A stretch of 64,000 nucleotides of DNA. Source: JAJTGZ01 sp964403525. GTDB taxonomy: Bacteria > Planctomycetota > Phycisphaerae > Phycisphaerales > UBA1924. Below are positions 16,946 through 26,053 of the stretch, piece after piece (position 1 is the stretch's first letter; the number at the start of each line of letters is the position of its first letter). The position numbers were made by a program, and so were the translations under genes. The DNA lies in the NCBI GenBank assembly GCA_964403525.1, contig CAYOGE010000006.1:55270-119269 (forward strand), read 5' to 3'. The notes below the pieces were generated by a model. It had not been told where the DNA came from and ran no database searches. It worked only from the letters and a program-made list of their open reading frames with translations.

Positions 16946-17133
16946 CTTGCGCCGTTGCAGGGCGCGGGGCAAGTCTAGACGCGAAGCGGACGTTTGCCAC
17001 CTGCGCGTGCAGCCCTTGTCTATGCAGACTGTTTCCGTGGTCGCGGCCTCCCAGCCCCGATTCTCTGCCTTGTTGCTCAAAACAGGCTTTTTATTCTCGG
17101 TCTCGGGCCTCAAACCGGGCTCGGATCGGGTCG

Positions 17134-17622
17134 ATGTTCTCTGCCATGAGCAGCGCATCACGCCCCTTTGAGAAGCTCCCCGGCCCCGTCAAGCGTCTGG
17201 TCTACGGCTCGCTCGCCGTTGCCCTCTTCTTTGGTGTCGGCGCGGTGATCCACCCCGACAAGAGCATGGCCGCAGCGCGCGAGAACTACAACGAGCGGCA
17301 GACGCGCCTCATGCTCGCAAGCGAGGCCGACAAGCTCGCCGCAACCAATATCAACCGCAAGCGAGTTGAACTCCCCGAGGTCACCTCGGCGCGCCCGCTG
17401 TTGGGCACGCTCACCGGCAGCCCGTACTTCATCTGGGTCTACGCGGGCAGGTCCGGCCCAGTCTACACCGTCGCCGACCGTGACGGGCGCATCCTCGCGA
17501 CCGAGGTTGATGCCGAGACGCTCTACGAGCGCCTGCCGGAGGTGTCGGTCCAGTCGCTGCAGCTGCAGCCCGGCGTGCCGGGCCCCCTGATGATGGTCGA
17601 CCCTGCCAGCCAGCAGAACTGA
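17134..17622 (+). CDS. Conserved-type membrane-anchored protein of unknown function
   Basis: 162 residues; family not recognised. One N-terminal membrane helix (about 21-40, RLVYGSLAVALFFGVGAVI) precedes a soluble part with a helical stretch and a short beta-rich region (SPYFIWVYAG, GPVYTVADRDGRIL). It is probably anchored in the inner membrane with the rest outside. The start could be ATG at 17134 or 17146; neither has a good ribosome site. It stands between tRNA-Glu (opposite strand) and nadD, with a possible terminator after it. Confidence 0.65.
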   Translation: MFSAMSSASRPFEKLPGPVKRLVYGSLAVALFFGVGAVIHPDKSMAAARENYNERQTRLMLASEADKLAATNINRKRVELPEVTSARPLLGTLTGSPYFIWVYAGRSGPVYTVADRDGRILATEVDAETLYERLPEVSVQSLQLQPGVPGPLMMVDPASQQN

Positions 17623-17653
17623 TCCGGCCGTCTAACTCAACACGACAGCCTCA

Positions 17654-17681
17654 CGGCCCGGCCTGATCGCCGGGCCGCTTT
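17654..17681 (+). terminator. Possible terminator between the unknown gene and nadD
   Basis: A 9-bp perfect stem (CGGCCCGGC with GCCGGGCCG, six-base loop) is followed by CTTTGTTG, a weak T-tract. Plus-strand direction fits the gene ending at 17622. Confidence 0.55.
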
Positions 17682-17716
17682 GTTGCCAGCGTGCACCGGC
17701 CACTACGCTTGGCTGC

Positions 17717-18427
17717 GTGCCGCAGGAAGATTCCATCACGCCGCCACCGCTGCCGATGCACGGCGATCGCGTCGATCCTTCGGTGCGCACGCTCTTGCTC
17801 TTTGGTGGGTCGTTCGACCCGCCCCACAAGGGGCACGTGAGCCTGCCGCTGCTGGCTGCGCGGCACATGGAGCGGCTGCTCGATGAAGAGAGGGGCGTGT
17901 GGGTGTTGTACGTCCCTGCGGCGCGATCACCGCACAAGGCTGCTGCGCCCACGGCGACCGATGCGCAGCGCCTGGAAATGCTCAGCCTCGCGACGTCGCA
18001 CCTGCCGCGGTGCGCGGTGTGGACCGATGAGATCGACCGGGCTACGGGCGGCGCACCGTCGTTCACCGTTGACACGCTGCGGCGGCTGCGCTCGTGGCTT
18101 GACGACCACGGCGGGGAGGAGGTGGGGCTGCGGCTGCTGATCGGCGCCGACCAGGCGGCAGCGCTTGGGCGCTGGCGCGAGCCGGAGGCGGTCGTTTCGC
18201 TGGCCGATCCGCTGGTGATGGCGCGCGATGCGGAATCAGACGCCCCTGCACCGCAGATGCCCATCGGCCTTGGCGACTGGACGCGCCGGATGCTGCCGAC
18301 GGGCAAGCTCGAAGCCTCCAGCTCGCGCGTGCGGGCGGCCCTCGCAGCCGGCGATGCCGGCGCGGTGAAACGGATGCTCGACGCGCCGGTCGCTGCGTTC
18401 ATCGAGCGCGAGGGGCTCTACCGCTAG
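17717..18427 (+). CDS. nadD: Nicotinate-nucleotide adenylyltransferase
   Basis: 236 residues. The nucleotidyltransferase motif GGSFDPPHKGH is at residues 30-40, followed by YVPAARSPHKAAAPTATDAQ and the LLIGADQAAALGRW segment. The C-terminal SSSRVRAAL is the ISSTxIR-like motif. NadD adenylates nicotinate mononucleotide in NAD synthesis. The GTG at 17717 leaves a 27-residue leader before the Rossmann strand; an ATG at 17756 would give a more standard N-terminus, and neither has a clear ribosome site. No rsfS or proB neighbour is present. Confidence 0.87.
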   Translation: MPQEDSITPPPLPMHGDRVDPSVRTLLLFGGSFDPPHKGHVSLPLLAARHMERLLDEERGVWVLYVPAARSPHKAAAPTATDAQRLEMLSLATSHLPRCAVWTDEIDRATGGAPSFTVDTLRRLRSWLDDHGGEEVGLRLLIGADQAAALGRWREPEAVVSLADPLVMARDAESDAPAPQMPIGLGDWTRRMLPTGKLEASSSRVRAALAAGDAGAVKRMLDAPVAAFIEREGLYR

Positions 18428-18433
18428 CGGCGG

Positions 18434-19234
18434 CTACAGCACGACCATCATCGTCAGCGCGGCCCAGCCGATGAACTTGAGCACCCATGCGGCGGCGGCG
18501 ATCCAGAAGCTGTCGTCCCAGTCGCGGCCAGTGAGGGACTGGAGCGGAACCGCCAGCGCGGCCATTGAGATGAAGGCGATCAGCACGAGGGCGTAGAGCG
18601 TCGGCAGGGGGATCAGCATCACGGCGAGCCAGAGCCCGGCCCAGATCGATGCGACACCCACCAGACGCACGGCCAGGCCGCGCACGTCTTCTTCGTATCC
18701 GACAAAGAGGCAGACGAAGAAGTAGCCGGCGAAGAGCGCCGCTTCGCACATCGCCAGGTGCGCCAGGCACTTGGTCATGCTCCAGCCCAGCGGCCCCGTG
18801 CCAACGCCGAGGGTGACCGCGGCTCCGACGGCGAGCCCGATGCCGCCGATGAGCCACGTCGAGCGCCAGTAGTGCTCGATCTGTTTCTCGCGGCGCTTCT
18901 GGCGGTCGGAGGAGACGCTGCGCTCGTGCCCGCACTCTGGGCAGGGGCGCCCGCCCAGCCCGGTTACGTCGTAGCCGCACGCAGCGCACAGGGTGCCGCC
19001 CCCTTTGGGCCGTGCTCCGAGGCGCTCGAGGGTTTCGACATCGCCGGCCGCGCGGGCCTGCTTGAGGAGCCTCGCCTTGCGATCGGCATCGGCCGGGTCC
19101 CGGTCGGCCTCGCGGGTGCGAGAACCGGTCTTGAGGTTGAGCCCGCAGCGCGTGCAGATCACCGCGTCAGAAGGGATGAGCCCCTGACAGGCGGGGCACG
19201 TCCGGGTGGTGGCGTTGACCTCGTAGCCGCTCAT
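18434..19234 (-). CDS. Double zinc-ribbon, multi-pass membrane protein
   Basis: 266 residues from the ATG at 19234; the open frame upstream lacks coding character. Two zinc ribbons are visible near the N-terminus: CPACQGLIPSDAVICTRCG (about 12-31) and CAACGYDVTGLGGRPCPECG (about 72-92). Five or so membrane helices fill the C-terminal 170 residues, ending GWAALTMMVVL. Such ribbon-plus-membrane proteins are frequent in Phycisphaerae, but their function is unknown. The stop is seven bases from the nadD stop, so the two genes converge. Confidence 0.75.
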   Translation of the reverse strand: MSGYEVNATTRTCPACQGLIPSDAVICTRCGLNLKTGSRTREADRDPADADRKARLLKQARAAGDVETLERLGARPKGGGTLCAACGYDVTGLGGRPCPECGHERSVSSDRQKRREKQIEHYWRSTWLIGGIGLAVGAAVTLGVGTGPLGWSMTKCLAHLAMCEAALFAGYFFVCLFVGYEEDVRGLAVRLVGVASIWAGLWLAVMLIPLPTLYALVLIAFISMAALAVPLQSLTGRDWDDSFWIAAAAWVLKFIGWAALTMMVVL

Positions 19235-19388
19235 CGGGTGGAGTGTAATCGAAAGTGGTGCGTGTGTGCGTTTGGCAGGCAGGGCCGCGCGGCCCGCGAG
19301 GCAGCACCGTTCAGCTACCGCGGCCGCTGCACCCGCTGCCGGCACTCGGTACCATTTGGCGGGCAGTCCCGGATTGTCCGGCCGTGCG

Positions 19389-19416
19389 CCCCCCTCCCCC
19401 TCCCCCCTCCTCCCCC
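19389..19416 (-). other. C-rich tract (G-quadruplex-capable on the minus strand)
   Basis: Four runs of five or more C separated by single T or CT lie 20-48 nt before the VOC lipoprotein start. The complement meets the simple G3+N1-7 quadruplex pattern. Function unknown. Confidence 0.45.
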
Positions 19417-19436
19417 GATTGTGATTGGAGCGAACC

Positions 19437-19955
19437 GTGAAGCGACTCATCGCAGCAGGACTCGTCTGTCTCCTCGGCGGCTGCGCTTCCACGCACACGG
19501 CCACGGCCACATCCGCCCCCGCCCCCCCCGCCCCCCCCGCCCACACACCCGTCACTGGAGACCCGCACATGCGCCTTGGCAACTTCTCGGTCAGCCTTTC
19601 GGTCAAGGACATCGCCGCCTCCCGCGCGTTCTATGAGAAGCTCGGGTTTGTGATGGTCGCTGGCGACCAGTCCAAGAACTGGGTTGTGCTCCAGAACGCC
19701 GATGCGCGTATCGGCCTCTTCCAAGGCATGTTCCCCAAGAACACGCTGACGTTCAACCCTGGCTGGGACAGCAACAAGAACACCCTGAACGACTTCGAAG
19801 ATGTGCGTGAGTTGCAGAAGGCCATGAAGGCCCGCGGCCTTACCCCCAACCCCGCGGCCGATGAATCAACCACCGGCCCCGCGTACCTGATGCTGACCGA
19901 CCCGGATGGGAACCCGATCCTGATTGATCAGCACGTGCCGAGCCCGAAGAAGTAG
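19437..19955 (+). CDS. VOC (glyoxalase/bleomycin-resistance fold) lipoprotein
   Basis: 172 residues from a GTG at 19437 with TTGGAG close upstream. A short lipoprotein signal (KRLIAAGLVCLLGGC) is followed by an Ala/Pro/Thr linker and one VOC domain (about 45-165): SVSLSVKDIAASRAFYEKLG, WVVLQNADARIGLFQG and the terminal YLMLTDPDGNPILIDQH. VOC proteins bind a metal at paired beta-alpha-beta-beta-beta modules; some are glyoxalases or resistance proteins. A surface-anchored VOC protein is unusual, and the substrate cannot be told. The leader is very C-rich. Confidence 0.8.
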   Translation: MKRLIAAGLVCLLGGCASTHTATATSAPAPPAPPAHTPVTGDPHMRLGNFSVSLSVKDIAASRAFYEKLGFVMVAGDQSKNWVVLQNADARIGLFQGMFPKNTLTFNPGWDSNKNTLNDFEDVRELQKAMKARGLTPNPAADESTTGPAYLMLTDPDGNPILIDQHVPSPKK

Positions 19956-20018
19956 CACGCGAAACGTGAACCGCGGGCTGCGGACCCGGCGTGACTTCCT
20001 TATCAGGAGAGGATTCCT

Positions 20019-20576
20019 ATGGACGTTCTGCTCCCGCTCTGGCTCCCGATCCTTCTCTCAACCGTCGCTGTCTGGTTCGTCGCGATGATCGTCTGGACGG
20101 TCCTGCCCCACCACAGGCACGACTTCATCAACCTGCCCGACGAAGACCGCTTCATGGATGAACTCCGCAGGAGCGGCATCAAGCCGGGCAACTACACATT
20201 CCCCGACGGCCGCGGGCGCGCGAAGATGCAGTCGGAGAAGGTGCAGAAGGCGTGGCAGGAGGGGCCCGTGGGGCACCTGAGCCTCTGGCCGACGCCGCTG
20301 ACGATGGGCGGCAAGCTCGCCGGCACCTTCGCTGTATACCTCGTCGTCAGCACGCTCATCGCCTTCCTCACGCGCACGGCGATCCCCGGGCCCGCGGCGT
20401 TCGCAAGGGTCTTCACGTTCGCCGCCACAGCGGGCATCCTGGCGTACGGCTTCTCGCACATCCCCAATGCGCTCTGGTGGAGTTCCTACAAGCGCACGAT
20501 CGCGGCAAACGTTGTCGATGGCATCCTTTACGGTGTGATCACCGGCGCGATCTTTGCCTGGCTTTGGCCGCGGTGA
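20019..20576 (+). CDS. Membrane protein of unknown function
   Basis: 185 residues; family not recognised. A first helix (about 5-30) is followed by a charged loop with HHRHDFINLPDEDRFMDEL, then three more helices (around GGKLAGTFAVYLVVSTLIAF, AFARVFTFAATAGILAYG and VVDGILYGVITGAIFAWLW). The start has a good AGGAGAGG ribosome site. It follows the VOC lipoprotein gene by 63 nt in the same direction and may be co-transcribed. It is probably an inner-membrane protein. Confidence 0.72.
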   Translation: MDVLLPLWLPILLSTVAVWFVAMIVWTVLPHHRHDFINLPDEDRFMDELRRSGIKPGNYTFPDGRGRAKMQSEKVQKAWQEGPVGHLSLWPTPLTMGGKLAGTFAVYLVVSTLIAFLTRTAIPGPAAFARVFTFAATAGILAYGFSHIPNALWWSSYKRTIAANVVDGILYGVITGAIFAWLWPR

Positions 20577-20711
20577 TGGTGGTTGCGCCACGCCCCGGGC
20601 ACCGGCGCTGTTGCGGCGGTGGCGTGCCGGCCGTGCTGGTGAGTGCCCGCCCGGCGCATGCGGTACGATGCGCCCACGCGGACCGGCCCGATTCCACCGG
20701 TGAGTCAACCA

Positions 20712-22253
20712 ATGTGCGTTCCATCACACCAGCACAGCGATCGTGCGATCGTTCCAGGGCGCGGGGTTCTGTGTGCGCGCATCGTTGCCGCACTTCTGGC
20801 CTTCGTGCTGGCGATTGCGCTGAGCCCCGTTTGCTCGGCCCAACCGATCGCAGAGCCAGTCTCGCCCGTTCCACGCGAGCCGATCCACAGGCCCGAAAGG
20901 GCCAACGCCGGGGGTGACCTTCAGCGCAACACCGTCGCGGTCACCGTCGAGCCCGCCGCGAGCGACGAGCAGATCCGCGCCCGGCTGGGGAGCATCCTCG
21001 AAGCGACCGGGTGGTTCACGCGAGCCGAGGTGCAGGTCCGCGAGGGGGTGGTGTTCCTTGATGGGATTGCCGCCAGCGCCGACAACCGCGCGTGGGCCGG
21101 GGACCTGGCGCGGAGCACGCAGGGGGTTGTCGCGGTTGTCAATCGGATGGGGGTGGCGCAGCCTTCGATCTGGGAGTTCGGCGGGGCGCTGGGCGGCCTG
21201 CGCGGGCTCTGGCGCGAGGTGCTGGGGGCGCTGCCGATGGTCGCTTTCGCGGTGATCGTGCTCCTCATCGCCGCCGCGCTGGGGTGGATCGCCTCGCGGA
21301 CCGCGCGTGAGTTTCTGCGCGAGCGGGTGGCGGCCCGGCTCCTGCGCAGCCTGCTCGCGCGCGGTGCGGGGCTGCTGATCTTCCTCACCGGGGTTTACGT
21401 CGTGCTGCGGATCTCCGGGTTGACGCAGCTCGCGCTCACGTTTGTGGGCGGCACAGGGCTCATCGGCCTGGCGCTGGGCATTGCCTTCCGCGACATCGCG
21501 GAGAACTACCTCGCGAGCATCTTCCTGAGCATCCAGCGCCCCTTCGAGAGCGGCGACCTGGTTGAGATCACCGGCGTCACGGGGTACGTGCGGCAGCTGA
21601 ACGTGCGCACCACCGTGCTGGCGACGCTCGACGGCAACCTCGTGCAGATCCCCAACTCGATGGTCTACAAGAACACCATCCGCAACTTCACCGCCACGCC
21701 CAACAGGCGCGAGGAGTTCAGCGTGGGCATCGGCTACGACGACCCGATCGACCGGGCCCAGGAGATCGCCCTCAAGGTCCTTTCCGAGCACCCCGCCGTG
21801 CTCGGCGACCCCGAGCCGTGGGTGCTCGTTGAGAACCTCGGCGCGGCGACGGTCAACCTGCGCATCTACTTCTGGCTCAATGGGCGCGACCACAGCTGGC
21901 TGAAGGTGCGCTCGTCGGTGATCAGGCTGATCAAACGGTCGTTCCAGCAGCAGGGGATCTCGATGCCTGACGAGGCCCGCGAGGTGGTCTTTCCGAAGGG
22001 GGTGCCCGTTATACTCCGTCGCGCGCCCGCCGCCGATGCGGAGGCTGCGCACGGGCCGGGCGCCCAGTCGTCGATCGCGTCGAGCGGCTCACCCCCCGCT
22101 CGCGCCCCGGCCCCCGGCACCGAGGCCGTCGTGACCAAGGCCGAGGGAGGGCTGGCGAGTGATGCGGGCGAGCTTGAGGCGCAGGCCCGCCAGTCCAAGC
22201 CGCAAGGTGAGGACCTCCTGCGCCGGACCGCTGATCCACAGAGCGCCGGCTGA
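20712..22253 (+). CDS. MscS-family mechanosensitive channel with N-terminal BON-like domain
   Basis: 513 residues from the ATG at 20712 (GGTGAG upstream). A signal peptide ending near SPVCSA is followed by a BON-like domain (about 75-145, ILEATGWFTRAEVQVREGVV ... VVNRMGV). Then come membrane helices and the pore-lining TM3 with glycines (GTGLIGLALGIAFRDIAENY), and the cytosolic MscS beta domain (PFESGDLVEITGVTGYVRQL, VQIPNSMVYKNTIRNF). The C-terminal 90 residues are Ala/Pro-rich and probably disordered. It should open under membrane tension; the periplasmic BON domain suggests contact with lipid or envelope. Confidence 0.9.
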   Translation: MCVPSHQHSDRAIVPGRGVLCARIVAALLAFVLAIALSPVCSAQPIAEPVSPVPREPIHRPERANAGGDLQRNTVAVTVEPAASDEQIRARLGSILEATGWFTRAEVQVREGVVFLDGIAASADNRAWAGDLARSTQGVVAVVNRMGVAQPSIWEFGGALGGLRGLWREVLGALPMVAFAVIVLLIAAALGWIASRTAREFLRERVAARLLRSLLARGAGLLIFLTGVYVVLRISGLTQLALTFVGGTGLIGLALGIAFRDIAENYLASIFLSIQRPFESGDLVEITGVTGYVRQLNVRTTVLATLDGNLVQIPNSMVYKNTIRNFTATPNRREEFSVGIGYDDPIDRAQEIALKVLSEHPAVLGDPEPWVLVENLGAATVNLRIYFWLNGRDHSWLKVRSSVIRLIKRSFQQQGISMPDEAREVVFPKGVPVILRRAPAADAEAAHGPGAQSSIASSGSPPARAPAPGTEAVVTKAEGGLASDAGELEAQARQSKPQGEDLLRRTADPQSAG

Positions 22254-22333
22254 TCGATTGCGGCCATCGCGTGCCTCCCCGCCGAAGGGGCTTTGGCCGA
22301 TGTTCAAGGTGGGTGGGAAGTTGAAGGGCGGCA

Positions 22334-22372
22334 GGGGGTGGGGGGCTGGGGGACAGGGTGGGAGGACGGGGG
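22334..22372 (+). other. G-rich tract with six G runs (quadruplex-capable)
   Basis: G runs at 22334-22338, 22340-22345, 22348-22352, 22356-22358, 22360-22362 and 22368-22372 with short loops fit a G-quadruplex pattern on the coding strand. It lies about 110 nt upstream of the TPR-redoxin gene. Role unknown. Confidence 0.5.
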
Positions 22373-22483
22373 TCTACTCGGGCAGCGCTGATGCAGGTCT
22401 CGGCGGCTTCTCACGCTGCGCGGGCGCCAGCGCCGGGAGCGGCGTGGTAGTTCTTCTGCGTTCCCGTTAACATCCGAGCAATC

Positions 22484-24718
22484 ATGAACGCCGCTCGCAT
22501 CGTGCTTGTCTTTTTCGCCGCGCTGTTCGCTGCCCGGATCGCCGCCGCAGACGATTCGATGGGGCATTCCCGGCACGGCAGCGCCTTCGACACGGGGCTC
22601 CGGCAGAAGCCGTGGCACATGGACGGGATCGGCAAAGCGCACTTCCCGATCACCACGAAGGTGCCGGAGGTGCAGGAGTGGTTTGATCAGGGCAACGCGC
22701 TGCTGCAATCGTTCTGGTACGAGGAGGCCGAGCGGTCGTTTCGGTGGTGCCTGAAGCTCGACCCCGAGTGCGCGATGGCCTACTGGGGCCTGGCCCGCAC
22801 CGGCTTGAACTGGTCCACCGGGCTGAGCGACTTCCCCGAGGTCAAGCGGTACAAAGACTTTCTGAAGGAGGCCGTGCGCCGCAAGGGGACCGTTACACCG
22901 CGCGAGCGGATGTACATCGAGGCGTGGGATGCGGCGATGCAGGCCGATGCGCCCGAGCGCATCAAGACGCTCAACAAGAAGCTGCAGGGGCTCGTGCTGA
23001 GCTGCCCGGACGACCTTGAGGCGGAGACGCTGCTGGCGCTGTTCTCCATCGAGTCGGGCAACGCGCTGGGGACGGAGATGATCGTCCGCGACATCCTGCT
23101 CAAGGACCCCGACCACCCCGGCGCGCACCACACGCGGATCCACAACTGGGACGGCGTCTTCGCCGAGCAGGCGATCGCCAGTTGCCGGGCCTACGGCCGG
23201 ATCGCTCCGGGCATCGGGCACGCCAACCACATGCCCGGGCACAACTACTCGAAGATCGGCATGTGGCACGAGGCGGCCCGGTCGATGGACGCGGCGACGC
23301 GCGTCGAGCTGCGCTACATGAACGAGCGACTGGCGCTCCCCTTTGAGACGTGGAACTACGCCCACAACCGCAACTACCTCTGCTACATCCAGGAGCAGCT
23401 GGGGATGGCCGAAGCGTCGCTCCAGGGAGCGCACGACCTGCTCGCGGCGCCGCGCGAGCCGGCCCGCAGCGCAGAGCCGCAGTACGGCACGTACACCGAG
23501 GGGCTCACCGCGCAGGTCCGGGCGCTGGTCAAGTTCGAGCGGTGGGACGACATCCTCAAGCCCGGCACGGTGCAGTGGGGCACCGACGAGTTCAGCAAGC
23601 TGGGGCGCGCGTTCGTCGAGACCCTCGCCTACACCGGGCAGGGAAAGACCGTCGATGCCCGCGCCCGCCTCGCCGAACTGAAGGAACTGGCCCACGCGAT
23701 GGCGGCGCCGGAGAAGGGTGGCAGCGCATCCCCCAGCGCGGCGGCGGGCGCGGTGGCGCCGTTCACGTTCACCGTTGAGCTGAGCGCCGCGGAAGGGCTG
23801 CTGTGCGCCGCCGAGGGGAACCTGCTCGACGCGACCCGCTTCCTCACCGAGGCGGCGGCGATCGAGGCGAAGCAGCGCGACGCCGGGCAGTACATCAACG
23901 ACCCGCCCATTGCACCCTGGCCCGCCAACCGTTTGCTCGGGGACGTCTACCTCCGCGCCGGCGAGTCGCGGCTGGCGATCGAGGCCTACGAGCGGGCCCT
24001 CAAGCAGGAGTGTAACGACGGCTTCTCACTCGCCGGGCTCGCCCAGGCCTACGCCAGGACCGGTGACCGTGCGAAGGCGGGCGCGTGCGCTGGCCGCTTC
24101 GCCGCGGTCTGGGCAAACGCCGATGCGGGCCTGCGCTGGAAATCAGAGGTGGATGCGCTGGGGCTCAACGCCGCGGCCGCCGCGCAGACGCCCGCCCCAG
24201 AGCGGGTCTACACGGTCGATGCGCAGGCCGACCTCGGCCCGCTCAACTGGGAGCCGTTCGCCGCGCCGCGCCTGGAGTGCGCGGACACGGGCGGCAAGCC
24301 CGTCACGCTCGAGGACTTCCGCGGCAAGAACATCATCCTCGTCTTCTACCTCAACGAGGGGTGCCCGCACTGCGTGGAGCAGCTGGTCGCCATGAACGCC
24401 CGCGCTGCCGACTGGGAGGGTGAGAACACCGTCGTGCTCGCGGTGAGCAGCACACCGTTTGAGCAGAACAAGGCGTCGGAGAAGCTGGGGAAGCTCTCGG
24501 CGCACCTGCTCTCCGACGCCGACCACGCCAACGCCCGCCGCTTCACCTCCTACGACGACTTCGAGGAGATGGAGCTGCACTCGACGATCCTCATCGACGC
24601 CAAGGGCCGCGTGCACTGGAAGCGCACCGGCGGCGACCCCTTCACTGATATGGACTTCCTGCTGCAGACACTCAAGCGCATGAACGGGAAGCCCGAGGCC
24701 GCGCAGGCTTCGAAGTGA
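22484..24718 (+). CDS. Secreted TPR protein with C-terminal redoxin (AhpC/TSA-like) domain
   Basis: 744 residues. A signal peptide (NAARIVLVFFAALFAARIAA) is followed by a helical TPR-like region up to about residue 570, with EVQEWFDQGNALLQSFWYEE as the first repeat and ERAFRW-type motifs. The C-terminal 165 residues form a thioredoxin-fold domain: GKPVTLEDFRGKNIILVFYL then CPHC, and a later STILIDAKGRVHW. The CPHC pair suggests a disulfide redox role outside the cytosol, but peroxidase-type chemistry cannot be excluded. The N-terminal region resembles the TPR proteins of unknown function common in Planctomycetes. It appears monocistronic. Confidence 0.85.
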   Translation: MNAARIVLVFFAALFAARIAAADDSMGHSRHGSAFDTGLRQKPWHMDGIGKAHFPITTKVPEVQEWFDQGNALLQSFWYEEAERSFRWCLKLDPECAMAYWGLARTGLNWSTGLSDFPEVKRYKDFLKEAVRRKGTVTPRERMYIEAWDAAMQADAPERIKTLNKKLQGLVLSCPDDLEAETLLALFSIESGNALGTEMIVRDILLKDPDHPGAHHTRIHNWDGVFAEQAIASCRAYGRIAPGIGHANHMPGHNYSKIGMWHEAARSMDAATRVELRYMNERLALPFETWNYAHNRNYLCYIQEQLGMAEASLQGAHDLLAAPREPARSAEPQYGTYTEGLTAQVRALVKFERWDDILKPGTVQWGTDEFSKLGRAFVETLAYTGQGKTVDARARLAELKELAHAMAAPEKGGSASPSAAAGAVAPFTFTVELSAAEGLLCAAEGNLLDATRFLTEAAAIEAKQRDAGQYINDPPIAPWPANRLLGDVYLRAGESRLAIEAYERALKQECNDGFSLAGLAQAYARTGDRAKAGACAGRFAAVWANADAGLRWKSEVDALGLNAAAAAQTPAPERVYTVDAQADLGPLNWEPFAAPRLECADTGGKPVTLEDFRGKNIILVFYLNEGCPHCVEQLVAMNARAADWEGENTVVLAVSSTPFEQNKASEKLGKLSAHLLSDADHANARRFTSYDDFEEMELHSTILIDAKGRVHWKRTGGDPFTDMDFLLQTLKRMNGKPEAAQASK

Positions 24719-24848
24719 CGGCGGTTCCCGCGGCGGCGGTTGACCAAGCAATGCTCCTGGCCCGGTCAACGGACGCCGAGTTGATCTGGAAGTAAAAGTC
24801 CTCAGGCAGTCGCCACTGTGTTGCTCACGTTGGTGACCGAAGGCATCA

Positions 24849-24866
24849 GCAAATCTGGCGATTTGC
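24849..24866 (+). promoter_or_regulatory. Candidate operator of the adjacent CI/LexA-like repressor
   Basis: GCAAATC and GATTTGC form a perfect 7-bp inverted repeat with a 4-bp spacer (TGGC), 33 nt before the repressor ATG. Its size and symmetry match operators of dimeric HTH repressors. Confidence 0.55.
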
Positions 24867-24899
24867 ATTTTCTCAAGCCTCGCGAGATGATCAAGCCAC

Positions 24900-25568
24900 A
24901 TGGCACCGCTAGGAGACGTAATTCGGCGGCTGCGCCAGCAAGCGTGTCTGACACAGGTAGAGCTGGCCGAGGCCATGGGTCGTACTGCCCAGTGGGTTTC
25001 TGCGCTAGAGAACGGCAAGATCGGCGCGAAGCAGCCAGTCTTGAGGAAGATCTCTGAAGTTCTAGGCGTATCGATTGAAAGTGTTGAGAGATTGGTTCGC
25101 GATCCTCCGCAGCCACCGCGTCTCACCGAGCTTCTTGGCATTCCGATCATCAACAGGGCACCGGTTGGCGCGGCGTGGGATTACGAAGCTCACGTCGGCG
25201 CCACTCGTGGCGGTCACTCGTACGCGACCCGACTCCCGGGCGAAGATTCGGACGATCTGATCGCTGTCGAGGTTGTTGGCGACTCCATGCTGCCTGAGCT
25301 GCGCGAGCAAGACCTGCTGGTACTCTGGTGGGTGCCGCAAGGCGTGCCGCCCAAGACGATCGACGGCCGCATCGTGCTCGCCTCGTTCACTGAGGAGCAC
25401 GGCGGCGGTGTCTCGCTCGCTCAGTTGAAGTTCACAGGCGAGGAAGACGAACGCCGGGGACTGCGCGCCCGGCTCGTCAAGCTGAACCCCGCGCACGAGT
25501 CGAGGGACATATGGCTGACGGACCTTTACCGGCTAGCGGTCGCGAAGCGAATCCAGCGGGCGCTCTAG
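24900..25568 (+). CDS. XRE-HTH repressor with S24 (LexA/CI-like) peptidase domain
   Basis: 222 residues. The N-terminal helix-turn-helix (about 5-60) reads LTQVELAEAMGRTAQWVSAL. The C-terminal domain (about 110-215) has the S24 signature VEVVGDSMLPELREQDLLVL, with the nucleophile Ser in GDSM and a Lys in SLAQLKF placed like the LexA catalytic Lys. The linker has no obvious Ala-Gly cleavage site; VGAAWD is the nearest. Such proteins are damage-responsive repressors, often of phage or mobile origin. The inverted repeat upstream is the likely operator. A small membrane-protein gene overlaps its end. No other phage genes are seen. Confidence 0.85.
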   Translation: MAPLGDVIRRLRQQACLTQVELAEAMGRTAQWVSALENGKIGAKQPVLRKISEVLGVSIESVERLVRDPPQPPRLTELLGIPIINRAPVGAAWDYEAHVGATRGGHSYATRLPGEDSDDLIAVEVVGDSMLPELREQDLLVLWWVPQGVPPKTIDGRIVLASFTEEHGGGVSLAQLKFTGEEDERRGLRARLVKLNPAHESRDIWLTDLYRLAVAKRIQRAL

Positions 25569-25756
25569 GCATCGGCTTCATTGTCGGTGGTGTCGGCGTG
25601 CTCGTGTCGGTCGCCGGCTTCTTGTTCATCTTCGCGGTCATCATCTCGATCGTCGCCAGCGTCACACGGTCGCCCAAGGCGCGCGATTGGTGGCTCGGCA
25701 CCCTGGGCCTGCTGCTCGGCGCCGTACTGGTGCGGCTGGTGCTGTTCAAGGTCTGA
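25511..25756 (+). CDS. Small two-helix membrane protein overlapping the repressor gene
   Basis: 81 residues in another frame, overlapping the repressor gene by 58 nt. The start ATG follows GAGGGACAT, a usable ribosome site. After a short N-terminal tail there are two hydrophobic helices (about 19-49, GIGFIVGGVGVLVSVAGFLF onward, and about 59-80, WWLGTLGLLLGAVLVRLVLF). The arrangement (repressor followed by a small membrane protein) recalls phage holin or toxin genes under CI-type control. No homology is claimed; it could also be a chance frame. Confidence 0.55.
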   Translation: MADGPLPASGREANPAGALGIGFIVGGVGVLVSVAGFLFIFAVIISIVASVTRSPKARDWWLGTLGLLLGAVLVRLVLFKV

Positions 25757-26053
25757 ATCTTTCATGCGCATTTCATGCGAGCCGAAAGAGCCCCGTGCCA
25801 TATCCGAGCGATGGACTCGCCGACCCACTAGAGGTGGGGGATTGCGCTGCTTGGCAGGTACGAGTATTGGACAAGGCGCTTGGCGGTTCGGGGAGCGACG
25901 TTTAGGAAACCACGGCTCGCCCCGAGCAGGCCATCGCCTCGATTTCCCGACTCCCTCAGGTCCCAGCCTCCACTCCCCGACCCTGCCGTGCCACCATCTG
26001 TCACCGTCTCTTCGCCGCGCGGCCCCGATCTCCCGCCACCAGACCCCACCCAG

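Noticed and set aside
16772..17161. Frames across the tRNA region
   Set aside because: They overlap a complete tRNA-Glu and its terminator.
20724..22052. 442-residue antisense frame across the MscS gene
   Set aside because: It mirrors the real gene; composition is His/Arg/Asp-rich with no domain.
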